DNA from: Salinisphaera shabanensis E1L3A
GTDB taxonomy: Bacteria > Pseudomonadota > Gammaproteobacteria > Nevskiales > Salinisphaeraceae
DNA length: 64,000 nucleotides
Assembly: GCF_000215955.2 (NCBI RefSeq)
Contig: NZ_AFNV02000013.1
Location: forward strand, 60,661 to 124,660
Direction: 5' to 3'
Shown: positions 18,755 through 29,354 of the stretch, one piece after another
Numbering within the stretch: position 1 is the stretch's first letter
Layout: each line of letters opens with the position of its first letter
Notes under the pieces: generated by a model
The model's input: only the letters and a program-made list of their open reading frames with translations
Told to the model about the DNA's origin: nothing
The model's database searches: none
Program-made: the position numbers and the translations under genes

Positions 18755-19179
18755 TGGCGTTGTCGGCCTATCCCGCCGGACTGGTGCGTCGTATCGCCGC
18801 CGGCGTCTACGACCTGTTCCTGCTGGTCGGACTGCTGCTACTCGCCGGCCTGGCCTTGTTGCCGTTCAATCACGGCCATGCCGTCGACGGGCACAACCCG
18901 TTGGTCCGTCTTTATTTTCTGTTCGTACCCTATCTGTTCTTTTCGTGGTTCTGGATGCACGGTGGCCAGACGCTGGGAATGAAGGCCTGGCGCATGCAGT
19001 TGCGCAACCACGACGGTGGCCCGGTGCAATGGCATCAGGCCATACTGCGCTATCTCACCGCCTGGGTATCCTGGCTTTCGATCGTGGGCATGCTCTGGTG
19101 TCTGGTCGATGCCCAACGGCGCAGCCTGCAGGACATCGTCAGCCGTACCGAACTGGTCGTACAACCACGGCAGCGCTGA
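18754..19179 (+). CDS. RDD family membrane protein
   Basis: A 141-residue inner membrane protein with about three hydrophobic segments. An R and D pair in the first helix region (LVRRIAAGVYDLFLLVGLLL), the YLFFSWFWMHGGQTLGMKAW motif and a C-terminal RRSLQDIVSRTELV are typical of the RDD family. Its exact function is unknown; some members act in ion transport or tolerance. It is translationally coupled to the amidase and converges on lptG, leaving 10 bp between the stops. Confidence 0.8.
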   Translation: MALSAYPAGLVRRIAAGVYDLFLLVGLLLLAGLALLPFNHGHAVDGHNPLVRLYFLFVPYLFFSWFWMHGGQTLGMKAWRMQLRNHDGGPVQWHQAILRYLTAWVSWLSIVGMLWCLVDAQRRSLQDIVSRTELVVQPRQR

Positions 19180-19189
19180 CGCCCTTGCG

Positions 19190-20254
19190 CTAATCCAGAC
19201 GTCGCATCCATACAAGCGTCGCGATCGCGAGCAAAATAGTGGGCAGACTGGCTGCCAACCACGGCGGCACACCGTAGACCGGGCCGCTGGCTGCCACGAT
19301 CTCGTTGACCAGGAAGAAAACGAGACCGATCAATCCGCCCACGAACAAGCGTTGGCCTGCGCTCGCGCTGCGCAGCGAACCGAACGCGAACGGCAGCGCA
19401 AACACCACCAGTACCCAAACCGTGATCGGGTTGACGATATTGCGCCATAGCGCGAGCCGGTAATCCTCGGCGTTGATCTCGTTGCGATCGAGATAACCGA
19501 TATAGCGCCAGAGCCCGGGGCTCGACAGCTCGCTGGGGTCGGTCACCGCCAGTTCGAGCACATCGGCATCGATATCAATATCGATATCCAGCGTCTGCGG
19601 TGCTCCGGTTTCGGTCGATTCTTCGTTGAGGGTCGTGAACTTCGGCTCGTCCAGCACGAGATGCCCATCGCGCAGCGTCGCGCTCGGGGCCGACAGCGCC
19701 TGCTCGAGCTGGCCGTCGCCCGTCATGCGAAAGACATCGATGCCGTCGATACCGCCGCCCGGCAGCGTGCCGTCGATACGCACAACGATATTGCCCTGGC
19801 GCAGCCAAAGCCCGTCTTCGATGGAATCCGCAACGCGGCCATGGCGCGCCTGTTCGCGAAGGGCATCGGCCGCCCGCACGCCCGCCGGCCCACCGTATTC
19901 GCCGATCGCCAGCGACAGCAGTGCCAGCGCGACGCCGGCAACCGATACCGAAACCGCGAGACGCCGCATGGATACGCCTGAGGCACGCACCACGATCAGC
20001 TCACTGCCTGCAGCCAGTGCACCCAACGCCAGCAGCGAACCCAGCAAGGCCACAACGGGCATGACCAGATACAGATTGCTCGGCATCTTCAGCAGCGTAT
20101 AAGCGATGACCTGCAATACGCCGAAGTTGCCGTCGCCGATATTGTCGGCCTCGCCGATGAATACAGACAGTGCCACGAGTGCAGCCACGACGAGCGCGAC
20201 CACGGCGGTGGCCACCAGAATCGTACGACTGATATAGCGATCGATCAGATTCAT
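19190..20254 (-). CDS. lptG: LPS export permease LptG
   Basis: One of two membrane subunits that extract lipopolysaccharide from the inner membrane with LptB. The 354-residue product from ATG 20254 has three N-terminal membrane helices (MNLIDRYISRTILVATAVVA onward), a conserved SELIVVRASGVSMRRLAVSV cytoplasmic coupling segment, a periplasmic beta-jellyroll and three C-terminal helices with [20 protein letters not shown]. An acidic stretch alternating Asp and Ile (residues about 225-233) sits in the periplasmic part. The ATG overlaps the lptF stop. Confidence 0.93.
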   Translation of the reverse strand: MNLIDRYISRTILVATAVVALVVAALVALSVFIGEADNIGDGNFGVLQVIAYTLLKMPSNLYLVMPVVALLGSLLALGALAAGSELIVVRASGVSMRRLAVSVSVAGVALALLSLAIGEYGGPAGVRAADALREQARHGRVADSIEDGLWLRQGNIVVRIDGTLPGGGIDGIDVFRMTGDGQLEQALSAPSATLRDGHLVLDEPKFTTLNEESTETGAPQTLDIDIDIDADVLELAVTDPSELSSPGLWRYIGYLDRNEINAEDYRLALWRNIVNPITVWVLVVFALPFAFGSLRSASAGQRLFVGGLIGLVFFLVNEIVAASGPVYGVPPWLAASLPTILLAIATLVWMRRLD

Positions 20255-21357
20255 GCGCTTGCTCCCGCAACAGAGCGCCGCCGCGCGAACACGCCTTGTT
20301 CTCGCGCGATCATGCCGATCGCGATGGCCAGCGCAATCAGATGCACCCACCACAGCCCGATCGGCGCCGGTATGGCGCCGTCCTCGATAGCGACGCCGGC
20401 CAGATGCACGGCGTTGATATAAATGACGTAAACGAGCACCCCCGCGATCACCCGGCCATAACGGCCTGCGCGCGGCGGCACCCGGCCCAGCGGCAACGCG
20501 ATGAGCGTGAGGATAAGCACCGACAGCGGCACCGACACGCGCTTCTGCCATTCAGACGCCGCTTCCGGATCGTCGCTTGTCATGAGCAAAAGCGTCGACT
20601 GCGCATCGACATCATCACTGGCCTTGCCGGTCGGCGGCGCGAGTTGCACGCCATGCTCGCCGAACTGGATGACACGGTAGGCCGCATCGCCCGGATTACC
20701 TTCGTAGCGCCAGCCGTTATCGAGAATGAGGGTCACCGCGCCGGTGTCGTCGTCGATCTGCTGGCGCGCGCGCTCGGCGGTCACGATGGTTTGCGTGGCC
20801 TTGCCCGCACTCGACTCGCGTAACACGCGGATGAATACATCGCGCAAATTGTCATCGCTATCGCGCTTTTCCGCGTAGAACACCGCATCACCGTCGAGAA
20901 AGGTACGAAACCGCCCGGGCTCAAGGGTCTGAATGACCGTGTTTGCGCCTTCGGCGCCGACGCGCGCCAGAGCGCGCTCGGCGTGCGGTGCAGCAACGAT
21001 CGACATCGTCCCGGCCAGCGTCGCGACGAGCAGTGCTACGACGATGAACGGGGTATACACCTCGCGCAGGCCGGCACCGCCGGCGAACAAGGCAGCCATT
21101 TCGTTATCGCGGCAAAGACGCCCCAATGTCAGCAAAACCCCGAGCAGCATGGATACCGGCAATACGATTTCGAGATTTTCGACGAGTTTGAACAGTGCCA
21201 GTTCGAGCACCGTATTCACAGGCAGCTCGCCGGCCGCCGCGTCCGCGATGAAGCGGGCAAAACCCAAACCAAGTGTAAGAAAAACAAGAACGCCGGCGAC
21301 CACCAGCCAGGTGCGCCCGACCTCGGCGAACAGATATCGAAAGATGATGCCGGTCAT
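20251..21357 (-). CDS. lptF: LPS export permease LptF
   Basis: Partner of LptG in the LptB2FG transporter. 368 aa, starting MTGIIFRYLFAEVGRTWLVV, with N-terminal helices, the LLTLGRLCRDNEMAALFAGG coupling helix region (about 80-100), a periplasmic domain, and C-terminal helices containing VPLSVLILTLIALPLGRVPP. lptF-lptG overlap by 4 bp and are divergent from pepA, the standard gammaproteobacterial order. Confidence 0.93.
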   Translation of the reverse strand: MTGIIFRYLFAEVGRTWLVVAGVLVFLTLGLGFARFIADAAAGELPVNTVLELALFKLVENLEIVLPVSMLLGVLLTLGRLCRDNEMAALFAGGAGLREVYTPFIVVALLVATLAGTMSIVAAPHAERALARVGAEGANTVIQTLEPGRFRTFLDGDAVFYAEKRDSDDNLRDVFIRVLRESSAGKATQTIVTAERARQQIDDDTGAVTLILDNGWRYEGNPGDAAYRVIQFGEHGVQLAPPTGKASDDVDAQSTLLLMTSDDPEAASEWQKRVSVPLSVLILTLIALPLGRVPPRAGRYGRVIAGVLVYVIYINAVHLAGVAIEDGAIPAPIGLWWVHLIALAIAIGMIAREQGVFARRRSVAGASA

Positions 21358-21561
21358 GACAGGCCAAGACAGTTCGACATGCAGAATAGTTTAGTATTAA
21401 CGGTCGTCGCCCCAGCGGGGGTGATATTTTCGCCGCTTTCTGTAAACTGCGCCGCCATACAATCACCGAGCGACAAAGCGTGTCTCGTGCGTAACCCTTT
21501 AAAGGGCAGAAACTGCAGACGCTTTGTGCGGTCTGAACTCACAGCCTTGCAGGAGTAGTCC

Positions 21562-23073
21562 ATGGAATATCTCGTCAAAAGTGGCAGCCCGGAAAAGCAG
21601 CGGGTCGGCTGCGTGGTCGTCGGTATCTTCGATCGCCGCAAGCCTTCAACGCAAGCCGAGGCGCTCGACGAGGCCAGCGGCGGATTGATTGCATCGGTCA
21701 TGCGCCGAGGCGACATGGACGGCAAGCTCGGCCAGACCACGCTGCTACACGGCCTGGATGATCTGTTCTGTGATCGAATCCTGCTGGTGGGCTGTGGCAA
21801 GGAGCGCGATTTCAACGCACGCTCTTACCGACAGGCGTGCCAGGCCGCTGCCAAAGAGCTGGATACGATGGGCGGTGTGGACGCCGCGATCTATCTGACC
21901 GAGCTCAACGTCAAGGGCCGTGACGATTTCGGCTGGCAGGTCAAACAGGCGCTGCTTGCCTTCGAGGACGTGTTCTATCGTTTCGAAGCCTGCCGCGGTC
22001 CGGACTATGAAAAACACAGCCGCAAGCTTTCGCGCATCGTCTATCAGGTGCCACGGCGCTCGGACCTGCCGGCTGCCGAACGCGGCGTCGACGAGGGTGT
22101 GGCCACGGCCAACGGCGTGAAGTTCGCCAAGGACCTCGGCAACATGCCGGGCAATATCTGCACGCCCACCTACCTGGCCGAACAGGCGGTGGCACTGGCC
22201 GACGCGCAGAAGAGCATCAAGACCAACGTGCTCGAAGAATCCGATATGGAATCGCTGGGCATGGGCGCGCTGCTGGGTGTCTCCCGCGGCTCGCGCCAGC
22301 CGGCCAAGCTCATCGTCATGGAATACATGGCCGGACCGAAGAACGCCAAGCCGATCGTGCTGGTTGGCAAGGGCGTGACCTTCGACGCCGGTGGCATCAG
22401 CATCAAGCCGGGTGCGGCCATGGACGAGATGAAATACGACATGGGCGGCGCGGCCAGCGTATTCGGCGCGGTGCAGGCGGCCGCCGAACTGGGTTTGCCG
22501 ATCAACGTCGTGGGCGTGGTACCGGCCACCGAGAACCTGCCCGACGGTGACGCCTACAAGCCGGGCGACATTCTCACCAGCATGTCCGGTCAGACCATAG
22601 AAATTCTCAATACCGATGCCGAAGGCCGTCTGGCCCTGGCCGATGCGCTGACCTACGTCGAGCGTAACTACCAGCCGGATGCGGTGGTCGACATGGCAAC
22701 GCTCACCGGCGCCTGCGTGGTCGCCCTCGGCTCGCATGCGGCCGGTCTATGGTCCAACAACAGCCCGCTGCGCCGTAGCCTGCGCGATGCGGGCGACCTG
22801 GTCGGCGATCGTGCCTGGCCTATGCCGCTGTGGGAGGACTACCAGTCGCAGCTGGATTCCAACTTCGCGGATATGGCCAACGTCGGCGGCAAGGAAGCCG
22901 GCTCCGTTACCGCGGCCAGCTTTCTGCACCGCTTTGCGCGCAAGCTGCGCTGGGCACATCTGGATATCGCCGGCGTGGCCTGGAAATCGGGCAAGGAAAA
23001 AGGCGCGACCGGGCGGCCCGTCGGCCTGCTCGTTCAGTACCTGATCGAGCGTGCGAATTCCGGTAACGCCTGA
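21562..23073 (+). CDS. pepA: Leucyl aminopeptidase (PepA)
   Basis: Cytosolic M17 aminopeptidase; E. coli PepA also binds DNA in Xer recombination and carAB control. 503 aa. Metal ligands lie in KGVTFDAGGISIKPGAAMDE (about 273-292) and in the family signature NTDAEGRLALADAL (about 352-365). AGGAGTAG just before the ATG is a good ribosome site. First gene of pepA-holC-valS. A CCCTTTAAAGGG palindrome lies about 60 bp upstream in the promoter region, of unknown meaning. Confidence 0.96.
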   Translation: MEYLVKSGSPEKQRVGCVVVGIFDRRKPSTQAEALDEASGGLIASVMRRGDMDGKLGQTTLLHGLDDLFCDRILLVGCGKERDFNARSYRQACQAAAKELDTMGGVDAAIYLTELNVKGRDDFGWQVKQALLAFEDVFYRFEACRGPDYEKHSRKLSRIVYQVPRRSDLPAAERGVDEGVATANGVKFAKDLGNMPGNICTPTYLAEQAVALADAQKSIKTNVLEESDMESLGMGALLGVSRGSRQPAKLIVMEYMAGPKNAKPIVLVGKGVTFDAGGISIKPGAAMDEMKYDMGGAASVFGAVQAAAELGLPINVVGVVPATENLPDGDAYKPGDILTSMSGQTIEILNTDAEGRLALADALTYVERNYQPDAVVDMATLTGACVVALGSHAAGLWSNNSPLRRSLRDAGDLVGDRAWPMPLWEDYQSQLDSNFADMANVGGKEAGSVTAASFLHRFARKLRWAHLDIAGVAWKSGKEKGATGRPVGLLVQYLIERANSGNA

Positions 23074-23180
23074 TCCGGTGTGGGCGAGCGCAATCGAGCG
23101 TCTGCCCATGACCGCCGAGGCGTTACGCCCGGCCTACGCGAACCGCATATGTGCCGTACAAGGTGGCCGTCCCAGAGCCA

Positions 23181-23209
23181 CGGCTTTCCCTGCAAGTTAG
23201 GGAAAGCCG
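23181..23209. other. Perfect hairpin between pepA and holC
   Basis: An 11-bp perfect inverted repeat, CGGCTTTCCCT and AGGGAAAGCCG, with a 7-base loop, lies in the 179-bp pepA-holC spacer, 43 bp before the holC start. No T-run follows, so it is not a classical terminator. It could be an RNA processing or stability element, or partially separate pepA from holC-valS. Confidence 0.6.
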
Positions 23210-23252
23210 GTTCCGGGAGGCCTCTGCCGATGAGCGAATCCGAGGTTTATTC

Positions 23253-23687
23253 GTGACCGAAGTCTTCTTCTATATTCTGGAAGACGAGGCCGACGATGCC
23301 AGCGCACGTTTTGCCTGTCGCCTAACCGAAAAGGCGCACGAAAACGGGCATCGGGTCTATCTGCATGTGGCTGACGACGCGTCGGCCGAGGCGCTGGATT
23401 CGCTGCTCTGGGTGTTTCGGCAGGGTAGCTTCGTACCGCATGCACAGAAAGGCGCACTCGAATCCGACGACGATCTCACGCCCGTAGTGATCGGCAGCGG
23501 CGAACCGCCGTCCGGCTTCGACGACGTGCTGATCAACCTTGGCGGCGAGGTCAGCCGTTTCTTTTCGCGTTTTGCACGCCACAACGAAATCGTGGCGCCC
23601 GCCGATGTCGATGCGGCGCGCACGCGGTATCGTTTCTTTAAGGATCGCGGCTACGCGCTGACCACGCACAAGATCGCGGCCGGCTAG
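23253..23687 (+). CDS. holC: DNA polymerase III chi subunit
   Basis: Links the clamp loader to single-strand binding protein. I start at GTG 23253 (144 aa, TEVFFYILEDEADDASARFA), with GAGG 8 bp upstream; in-frame upstream codons have no homology. Conserved parts are CRLTEKAHENGHRVYLHV, LDSLLWVFRQGSFVPH, and a C-terminal RYRFFKDRGYALTTHKI. It lies 54 bp before valS, the usual pairing. Confidence 0.9.
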   Translation: MTEVFFYILEDEADDASARFACRLTEKAHENGHRVYLHVADDASAEALDSLLWVFRQGSFVPHAQKGALESDDDLTPVVIGSGEPPSGFDDVLINLGGEVSRFFSRFARHNEIVAPADVDAARTRYRFFKDRGYALTTHKIAAG

Positions 23688-23744
23688 CGCTTTTCTTCAA
23701 TTTACGAACGACAGGCCCGGATATCGGGCTAAAAGGCTTTTGTG

Positions 23745-26696
23745 ATGGCCGAGCTGGACAAGACCTTCGACCCCCATACCATCGAGGCGCGCTGGTACCC
23801 CGTATGGGAAGAGCGCGGCTATTTCGCGCCCGATTACGATGCGCCGGGCGATCCCTACTGCATCATGCTGCCGCCGCCGAACGTGACCGGCAGCCTGCAT
23901 ATGGGCCATGCCTTCCAGCACACGCTCATGGACGCGCTCACCCGCTATCACCGCATGCTTGGCCAGCCCACGCTCTGGCAGCCGGGCACCGACCATGCCG
24001 GTATTGCCACGCAGATGCTGGTCGAGCGCAAGGTCGAAGCCGAAGGCGAATCGCGCCATGAACTCGGTCGCGAAGCCTTTACCGACCGCATCTGGGACTG
24101 GAAAGCCGAGTCCGGCGGGCATATCACCCGCCAGATGCGCCGGCTGGGCACCTCCGTGGACTGGTCGCGCGAACGCTTCACCATGGATGACGGCCTGTCC
24201 GAGGCCGTACGCGATACGTTCGTCGCCATGTACGACAAGGGCCTGATCTATCGCGGTCAGCGTCTGGTGAACTGGGATCCGGTGCTCGACACCGCCGTCT
24301 CCGATCTTGAAGTGGAGAATAAAGAAGTCGCCGGCCATATGTGGCACTTCAAATATCCGCTCGAGAACGGTGCCACCTACGAATACATCGAAACCGACGA
24401 AGACGGTAACGAAACCTTTCGCGAAACCCGCGACTATATTTCTATTGCCACCACGCGCCCGGAAACCATGCTCGGCGACGGCGCAATTGCCGTTCACCCG
24501 GACGACTCCCGCTACGCGCCGATCGTGGGTCTGCGCTGCGAGATTCCGGTCGGCCCGAAAGCCCAACGTCGTTTGATCCCGATCATCACCGATGAATACC
24601 CGGACCCGGACTTCGGCTCCGGCGCGGTCAAGATCACCGGCGCCCACGACTTCAACGACTATGAAGTCGCCAAGCGCAATAACATCCCGATGTATCGGTT
24701 GATGGACAGCAAGGCGGCGCTGCGCGTCGACGGCGAAGCCTACGAACAGACCGCCGCCCGCGCGGCTGAAATCGTGGCCAGCGGGGCCACGCCGAACGCA
24801 GTCGACGTGGATGCGATCAATCTCGTACCCAACGAATACCGCGGCCTGGATCGCTACGAAGCGCGTCGGCAGATCGTCGAGGCCATCGACGGCGACGGCC
24901 TGATGATCGCGGTCGAGGACAAGGCCATCATGCAGCCTTACGGCGACCGCTCCGGCGACGTGATCGAGCCGATGCTCACCAACCAGTGGTTCGTCGATGC
25001 CAAGACGCTGGCCAAGCCGGCGATCGAGGCCGTCGAAACCGGGCGCATCCGGTTCGTGCCCGGCAACTGGGACAAAACCTACTACGAATGGATGCGCAAC
25101 ATCCAGGACTGGTGCATCTCGCGCCAGCTGTGGTGGGGCCATCGTATTCCCGCCTGGTACGACGCCGACGGCAATATCTATGTCGGCCAATCCGAAGCCG
25201 AGGTGCGCGAAAAGCACGGTCTGAGCGCGGACATCGCCCTCGCTCAGGACGAAGACGTTCTCGACACCTGGTTCTCTTCCGGCCTGTGGCCATTCTCCAC
25301 GCTCGGCTGGCCGGAAAAGACGAAGGCGCTAGAAACCTTCTACCCCACCTCCGTGCTGGTCACCGGCTTCGACATCATTTTCTTCTGGGTCGCCCGGATG
25401 ATCATGATGGGCATGGAATTCATGGGCGATGTGCCGTTTCGCGAGGTTTACGTGCACGGCCTCGTACGCGACTCCGACGGCGCCAAGATGTCCAAGTCCA
25501 AGGGCAACGTGCTCGACCCGATCGACCTGATCGACGGCATCGACCTGGAATCGCTGGTGACCAAGCGCACCGCGAACATGATGCAGCCACAGAAAGCCAA
25601 GGCGATCGAAAAAGCTACGCGCAAGGCCTTTCCCGACGGCATCGCCGCCCACGGCACCGACGCGCTGCGCTTTACCTTTGCGGCGCTGGCGTCGCCGGGC
25701 CGCGATATTCGTTTCGATCTGGGCCGTGTCGAGGGCTATCGCAATTTCTGCAACAAGCTCTGGAACGCGGCGCGTTTCACGCTCATGCAGATTCCCGACG
25801 ACTACACGCCGGCAGGCGACGACGCGGTCGAACTCTCGCAGGCCGATCGCTGGATTGTATCGCGCCTGCAACGCGTCGAGCGTGAAGTCGCGGCCCAGTT
25901 CGACAACTATCGGTTCGATCTCGCCGCCAAGGCGATTCACGACTTCATCTGGCACTATTTCTGCGACTGGTATCTCGAGCTGATCAAGCCGGTGCTCTCG
26001 GGTGAGTCCAGCGATGCCGCCAAGGCCGGCACGCGCCGCACGCTGTTGCGCACGCTCGAAGCCACGCTGCGCCTGGCGCATCCGTTGATGCCGTTCATCA
26101 CCGAAGAAATCTGGCAGCGCGTCGCGCCTCTGGCGCGCGGCGAAGCGCTCGCCAGCGACGGCGAAAGCATTTCCGTACAGCCGTTCCCGCGTGCCGATGA
26201 AGCCCGTATCGATGAGGCCGCCGAAGCCGAAATCGAGTGGCTGCGCCACGTGATCGACGGGCTGCGCACGATTCGCGGCGAAATGGATATCGCGCCCAGC
26301 CAGCCCATGCCAGTGATGGTCGCCAACGCCAGCGACAGCGACCGCGAGCGCCTGGCCACCCATCGGGCCGCAATCGACTTTCTCGCTCGTGTGGGATCCA
26401 TCGACGAAATCGCTGCCGACGACGCCCCCGATGCGGCCACGGCACTCGTGGGCGAAATGCAACTTCGCGTGCCGCTTGCCGGTCTGATCGACAAGGAAGC
26501 CGAGCTCGCCCGGCTGGACAAACGCCTCGCGAAGCTGGAAAAAGACCTGAACGGCATCCGCAACCGCCTGGCCAGCGAGTCGTTCGTGGCCAAGGCGCCG
26601 GCCGATGTGGTGGCCAAGGCCCGCGAACAGCAGGTCAACGTCGAACGCGAGGCCAGCGAGCTGGCCGAACAACGCGCCCGCATCGCGGCCTTATAG
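23745..26696 (+). CDS. valS: Valyl-tRNA synthetase
   Basis: Charges tRNA-Val. Class I synthetase of 983 aa with the HIGH motif in [15 protein letters not shown] (about 42-56), an editing CP1 domain ([20 protein letters not shown]), the [18 protein letters not shown] motif (about 580), and a C-terminal coiled coil ([20 protein letters not shown]) typical of ValRS. A GTG directly precedes the chosen ATG. Translation probably starts at the ATG at 23745 with AAGG about 10 bp before it. Confidence 0.97.
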   Translation: MAELDKTFDPHTIEARWYPVWEERGYFAPDYDAPGDPYCIMLPPPNVTGSLHMGHAFQHTLMDALTRYHRMLGQPTLWQPGTDHAGIATQMLVERKVEAEGESRHELGREAFTDRIWDWKAESGGHITRQMRRLGTSVDWSRERFTMDDGLSEAVRDTFVAMYDKGLIYRGQRLVNWDPVLDTAVSDLEVENKEVAGHMWHFKYPLENGATYEYIETDEDGNETFRETRDYISIATTRPETMLGDGAIAVHPDDSRYAPIVGLRCEIPVGPKAQRRLIPIITDEYPDPDFGSGAVKITGAHDFNDYEVAKRNNIPMYRLMDSKAALRVDGEAYEQTAARAAEIVASGATPNAVDVDAINLVPNEYRGLDRYEARRQIVEAIDGDGLMIAVEDKAIMQPYGDRSGDVIEPMLTNQWFVDAKTLAKPAIEAVETGRIRFVPGNWDKTYYEWMRNIQDWCISRQLWWGHRIPAWYDADGNIYVGQSEAEVREKHGLSADIALAQDEDVLDTWFSSGLWPFSTLGWPEKTKALETFYPTSVLVTGFDIIFFWVARMIMMGMEFMGDVPFREVYVHGLVRDSDGAKMSKSKGNVLDPIDLIDGIDLESLVTKRTANMMQPQKAKAIEKATRKAFPDGIAAHGTDALRFTFAALASPGRDIRFDLGRVEGYRNFCNKLWNAARFTLMQIPDDYTPAGDDAVELSQADRWIVSRLQRVEREVAAQFDNYRFDLAAKAIHDFIWHYFCDWYLELIKPVLSGESSDAAKAGTRRTLLRTLEATLRLAHPLMPFITEEIWQRVAPLARGEALASDGESISVQPFPRADEARIDEAAEAEIEWLRHVIDGLRTIRGEMDIAPSQPMPVMVANASDSDRERLATHRAAIDFLARVGSIDEIAADDAPDAATALVGEMQLRVPLAGLIDKEAELARLDKRLAKLEKDLNGIRNRLASESFVAKAPADVVAKAREQQVNVEREASELAEQRARIAAL

Positions 26697-26717
26697 ACCG
26701 CTTACCGGAGAGAATCC

Positions 26718-27224
26718 ATGGCTCTGCGACTTCTAATTCTGTTCATCGCCCTGCCCATTATCGAGCTGTTTCTGCTCATCAAGATCGGCGGCATGATCGG
26801 ATTCTTCCCGACCATCGCGCTGGTGATTCTGACCGCCGTGATTGGTAGCCAACTGGTGCGCCGACAGGGTTTGACGGTGCTCGCGCGAATTCGCGAGTCG
26901 CAGGCGCGTGGCGAGATGCCGGCGCTGCCGATGCTCGACGGTGCGGCGCTATTGTTTGCCGGTTTCATGCTGCTCACACCCGGCTTCATTTCGGATGCGC
27001 TGGGCTTCGTGCTCCTCGTGCCCGGCCTGCGTCAGCAGATCGCGCGGCGTCTGGTGTCCCGCGTCGTGATCATGACGCCGGCCGGCGCTGCGGCCGCGAA
27101 CGAGCGCTATGCCGGCCGCGGTGCCGGCAACTCGTCGACAAAGCGTTCGCCGCAGTCGGTAATCGAAGGCGACTACGAACGCAAGGCGTCCGATGCCCGA
27201 GACGAGCACGATCCGCGCGACTGA
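26718..27224 (+). CDS. fxsA: FxsA family membrane protein
   Basis: A 168-residue inner membrane protein. E. coli FxsA overexpression relieves exclusion of phage T7 by the F plasmid; its normal role is unknown. Visible are the N-terminal helix LRLLILFIALPIIELFLLIK, the GFFPTIALVILTAVIGSQLVRRQG segment, and LTPGFISDALGFVLLVPGLR, all family landmarks. The C-terminus is hydrophilic (about 115-168). GGAGAG precedes the ATG. It follows valS by 21 bp. Confidence 0.87.
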   Translation: MALRLLILFIALPIIELFLLIKIGGMIGFFPTIALVILTAVIGSQLVRRQGLTVLARIRESQARGEMPALPMLDGAALLFAGFMLLTPGFISDALGFVLLVPGLRQQIARRLVSRVVIMTPAGAAAANERYAGRGAGNSSTKRSPQSVIEGDYERKASDARDEHDPRD

Positions 27225-27425
27225 GGCGCCGAAAGCCGATTGAGCACGTCATGCTGGCTTTGACGAACCCGTTGCGCCGCGTCGCAGCCGCGGGCGGTGC
27301 ATCGTTTCGAGCGGGCTCCGACGTAAGAACCAGGAATTGCGTCGTAGCCGACGCATGGAGCGTGTCCATGCCGGCACGTATTCGGTAATCTGGTTTCTAT
27401 TGCGCTTTCCGAGCTTCGTACGCCC

Positions 27426-28382
27426 ATGCCGCCGACTGTGTCAGCCGACGCCACGCCTGCCCCTGAGCTGGGTGTAACCGATATCGCGGAATCGCTTGCC
27501 GCTATACGTACGGCAACAGCAACCCGCGTGTTCGGCAAAGATGACCGCATTCGCCTGGCCCTGGCCTGCCTGCTCGCCGACGGTCATCTGCTTATCGAAG
27601 ACGTGCCGGGTGTCGGCAAGACAACGCTCGCCCATGCCCTGGCCGACGCCTTGGGCCTGAGCTTCGCGCGTATCCAGTTCACCAGCGATCTCATGCCCAG
27701 CGATATTCTGGGCGTATCGGTCTACGATCGCGGCCAGGCGGCATTTACCTTCAACGCCGGCCCGATATTCGCGCAGCTGGTGGTCGCCGACGAAATCAAT
27801 CGCGCCAGCCCGCGCACGCAAAGCGCGCTGCTTGAAGCCATGGCCGAACGCCAGGTCACCATCGAAGGCCGCACGCGCGCCCTCCCGCAGCCGTTTACGG
27901 TAATCGCCACCCAGAATCCGCTCGATCATAGCGGCACATTCGCCCTGCCCGACAGCCAGTTGGATCGCTTTCTCATGCGTATCGAACTCGGCTATCCGCC
28001 ACAAACGGCGGAGCGGCGTTTGCTCGCCGGCGAGCGCGACACGAACACCCCGCTCGCACCCTTGGCTGATGCCGAACAACTCGGCCGATGGCAGGCAGCC
28101 GTGCGATCGGTACACACGCGTGACGCCGTGCTCGACTATCTGCTCGAACTGATCGCGTTCAGTCGTCGCCGCGGCATATTCGAACAAGGGCTGTCACCGC
28201 GCGCCGGCCTGGCGCTGCGCCGCGCCGCCCAAGCCTGGGCGTTACAGGACGCACGCGACTACGTCATGCCCGAAGACATTCAGGCGGTTCTGCCGGCGGT
28301 TGTCGACCATCGTCTGACCCGTCGTGACGCCGGTGAAGGCCGCGCCTCGGCGCTGATGCGCGAACAGATCGGCGTGATCTAG
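27426..28382 (+). CDS. MoxR-family AAA+ ATPase
   Basis: A 318-residue AAA+ chaperone-like ATPase. Walker A is EDVPGVGKTTLAHALA (about 60-75), Walker B is VVADEINRASPRTQSALLEA (about 119-138), and sensor 1 is VIATQNPLDHSGTFALPDSQ. MoxR proteins act with DUF58 and von Willebrand-type partners to assemble or activate complexes. The next genes, DUF58 and a membrane transglutaminase, form the standard three-gene unit found in pseudomonads (TgpA locus). Confidence 0.92.
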   Translation: MPPTVSADATPAPELGVTDIAESLAAIRTATATRVFGKDDRIRLALACLLADGHLLIEDVPGVGKTTLAHALADALGLSFARIQFTSDLMPSDILGVSVYDRGQAAFTFNAGPIFAQLVVADEINRASPRTQSALLEAMAERQVTIEGRTRALPQPFTVIATQNPLDHSGTFALPDSQLDRFLMRIELGYPPQTAERRLLAGERDTNTPLAPLADAEQLGRWQAAVRSVHTRDAVLDYLLELIAFSRRRGIFEQGLSPRAGLALRRAAQAWALQDARDYVMPEDIQAVLPAVVDHRLTRRDAGEGRASALMREQIGVI

Positions 28383-28397
28383 GGCGGCTTTTCGAAC

Positions 28398-29354
28398 GTG
28401 GCTCGTCTTCGCCGCCATGCCCGCGATCTGCGTGCGCGTTTCATCGAACGCCGCAATCCGCCCAGCGGCCTGCCGCTGACGATATCGCGCCGCCGCGTCT
28501 ACATCCTGCCGACGCGCAACGGTGCCGTGTTTGCCATTTTGCTGCTGGTGATGCTGCTGGGTGCCACCAACTACAGCAACAGTCTCGCGTTTGCGCTCAC
28601 GTTCTGGCTCGCCGCTATCGCCCTGGTGTCCATGCACCATGCCCACGCCAATCTCGTCGGCCTGCGCCTGAGCACGATTCACGCGGGGCCGGTGTTCGCC
28701 GGCGATACGCTGAAGTTCGATATCACGCTCGATCATGCCAATGCGCGCCGACGGCGCGCGCTACGGATCAGCGCGGATGGTCAGGGCGCGACAACGCAGG
28801 TGGATATCGCCCCGGGCGAGACCCAGACCGTTACTGTCGAGCACGTCGCCAGCGAACGCGGGCGTTGCATGTGTCCGCGCCTGCGCGTCGAGAGCATTTA
28901 TCCCGTAGGGCTGTTTCGAGCCTGGAGCTGGCTGCAGCCAAACACGCAGGTACTCGTGTATCCGCGCTGCGCGGGCCATGATCGGCTGCCCGGCGGCGCT
29001 GGCGCCAAGCAATCGTCGCGCCGGCTGGTCCTGCTCGGCACCGACGAATTTCTCGGCCATCGCGATTATGTCGCCGGCGACTCGCCGCGCCATATCGACT
29101 GGAAGGCCAGCGCACGCAGCGACGATCTGCGCGTCCGCGAATATGCCGACCGGCAAAGCGACGCCGTATGCCTGACCGAAGACCGCGTGAGTGCAGCTGA
29201 TCGCGAAACAAGGCTATCGCAGCTCGCCCGCTGGGTGGTCGTGGCTGATCGTGCCGGCGTGGCCTACGGCCTGCAGGTGAACACGAAACAGTTCGGGCCC
29301 GACCAGGGCCCGGCCCATCGGGTGGCCTGCCTGCGCGCTCTGGCCGTCGCATGA
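28398..29354 (+). CDS. DUF58 domain protein
   Basis: A 318-residue protein from a GTG at 28398. Two membrane helices (FAILLLVMLLGATNYSNSLA and LAFALTFWLAAIALVSM, about 45-80) precede a soluble region. The DUF58 signature is GTDEFLGHRDYVAGDSPRHI followed by DWKASARSDDLRVREY (about 215-250), a vWA-like fold. Its exact role is unknown; it is probably a partner of the upstream MoxR ATPase. The stop overlaps the next start by 4 bp. Confidence 0.88.
   Translation: MARLRRHARDLRARFIERRNPPSGLPLTISRRRVYILPTRNGAVFAILLLVMLLGATNYSNSLAFALTFWLAAIALVSMHHAHANLVGLRLSTIHAGPVFAGDTLKFDITLDHANARRRRALRISADGQGATTQVDIAPGETQTVTVEHVASERGRCMCPRLRVESIYPVGLFRAWSWLQPNTQVLVYPRCAGHDRLPGGAGAKQSSRRLVLLGTDEFLGHRDYVAGDSPRHIDWKASARSDDLRVREYADRQSDAVCLTEDRVSAADRETRLSQLARWVVVADRAGVAYGLQVNTKQFGPDQGPAHRVACLRALAVA

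Noticed and set aside
21495..21506. CCCTTTAAAGGG palindrome upstream of pepA as an operator
   Set aside because: A 12-bp palindrome is not rare at this scale and matches no operator known to me; mentioned but not called.
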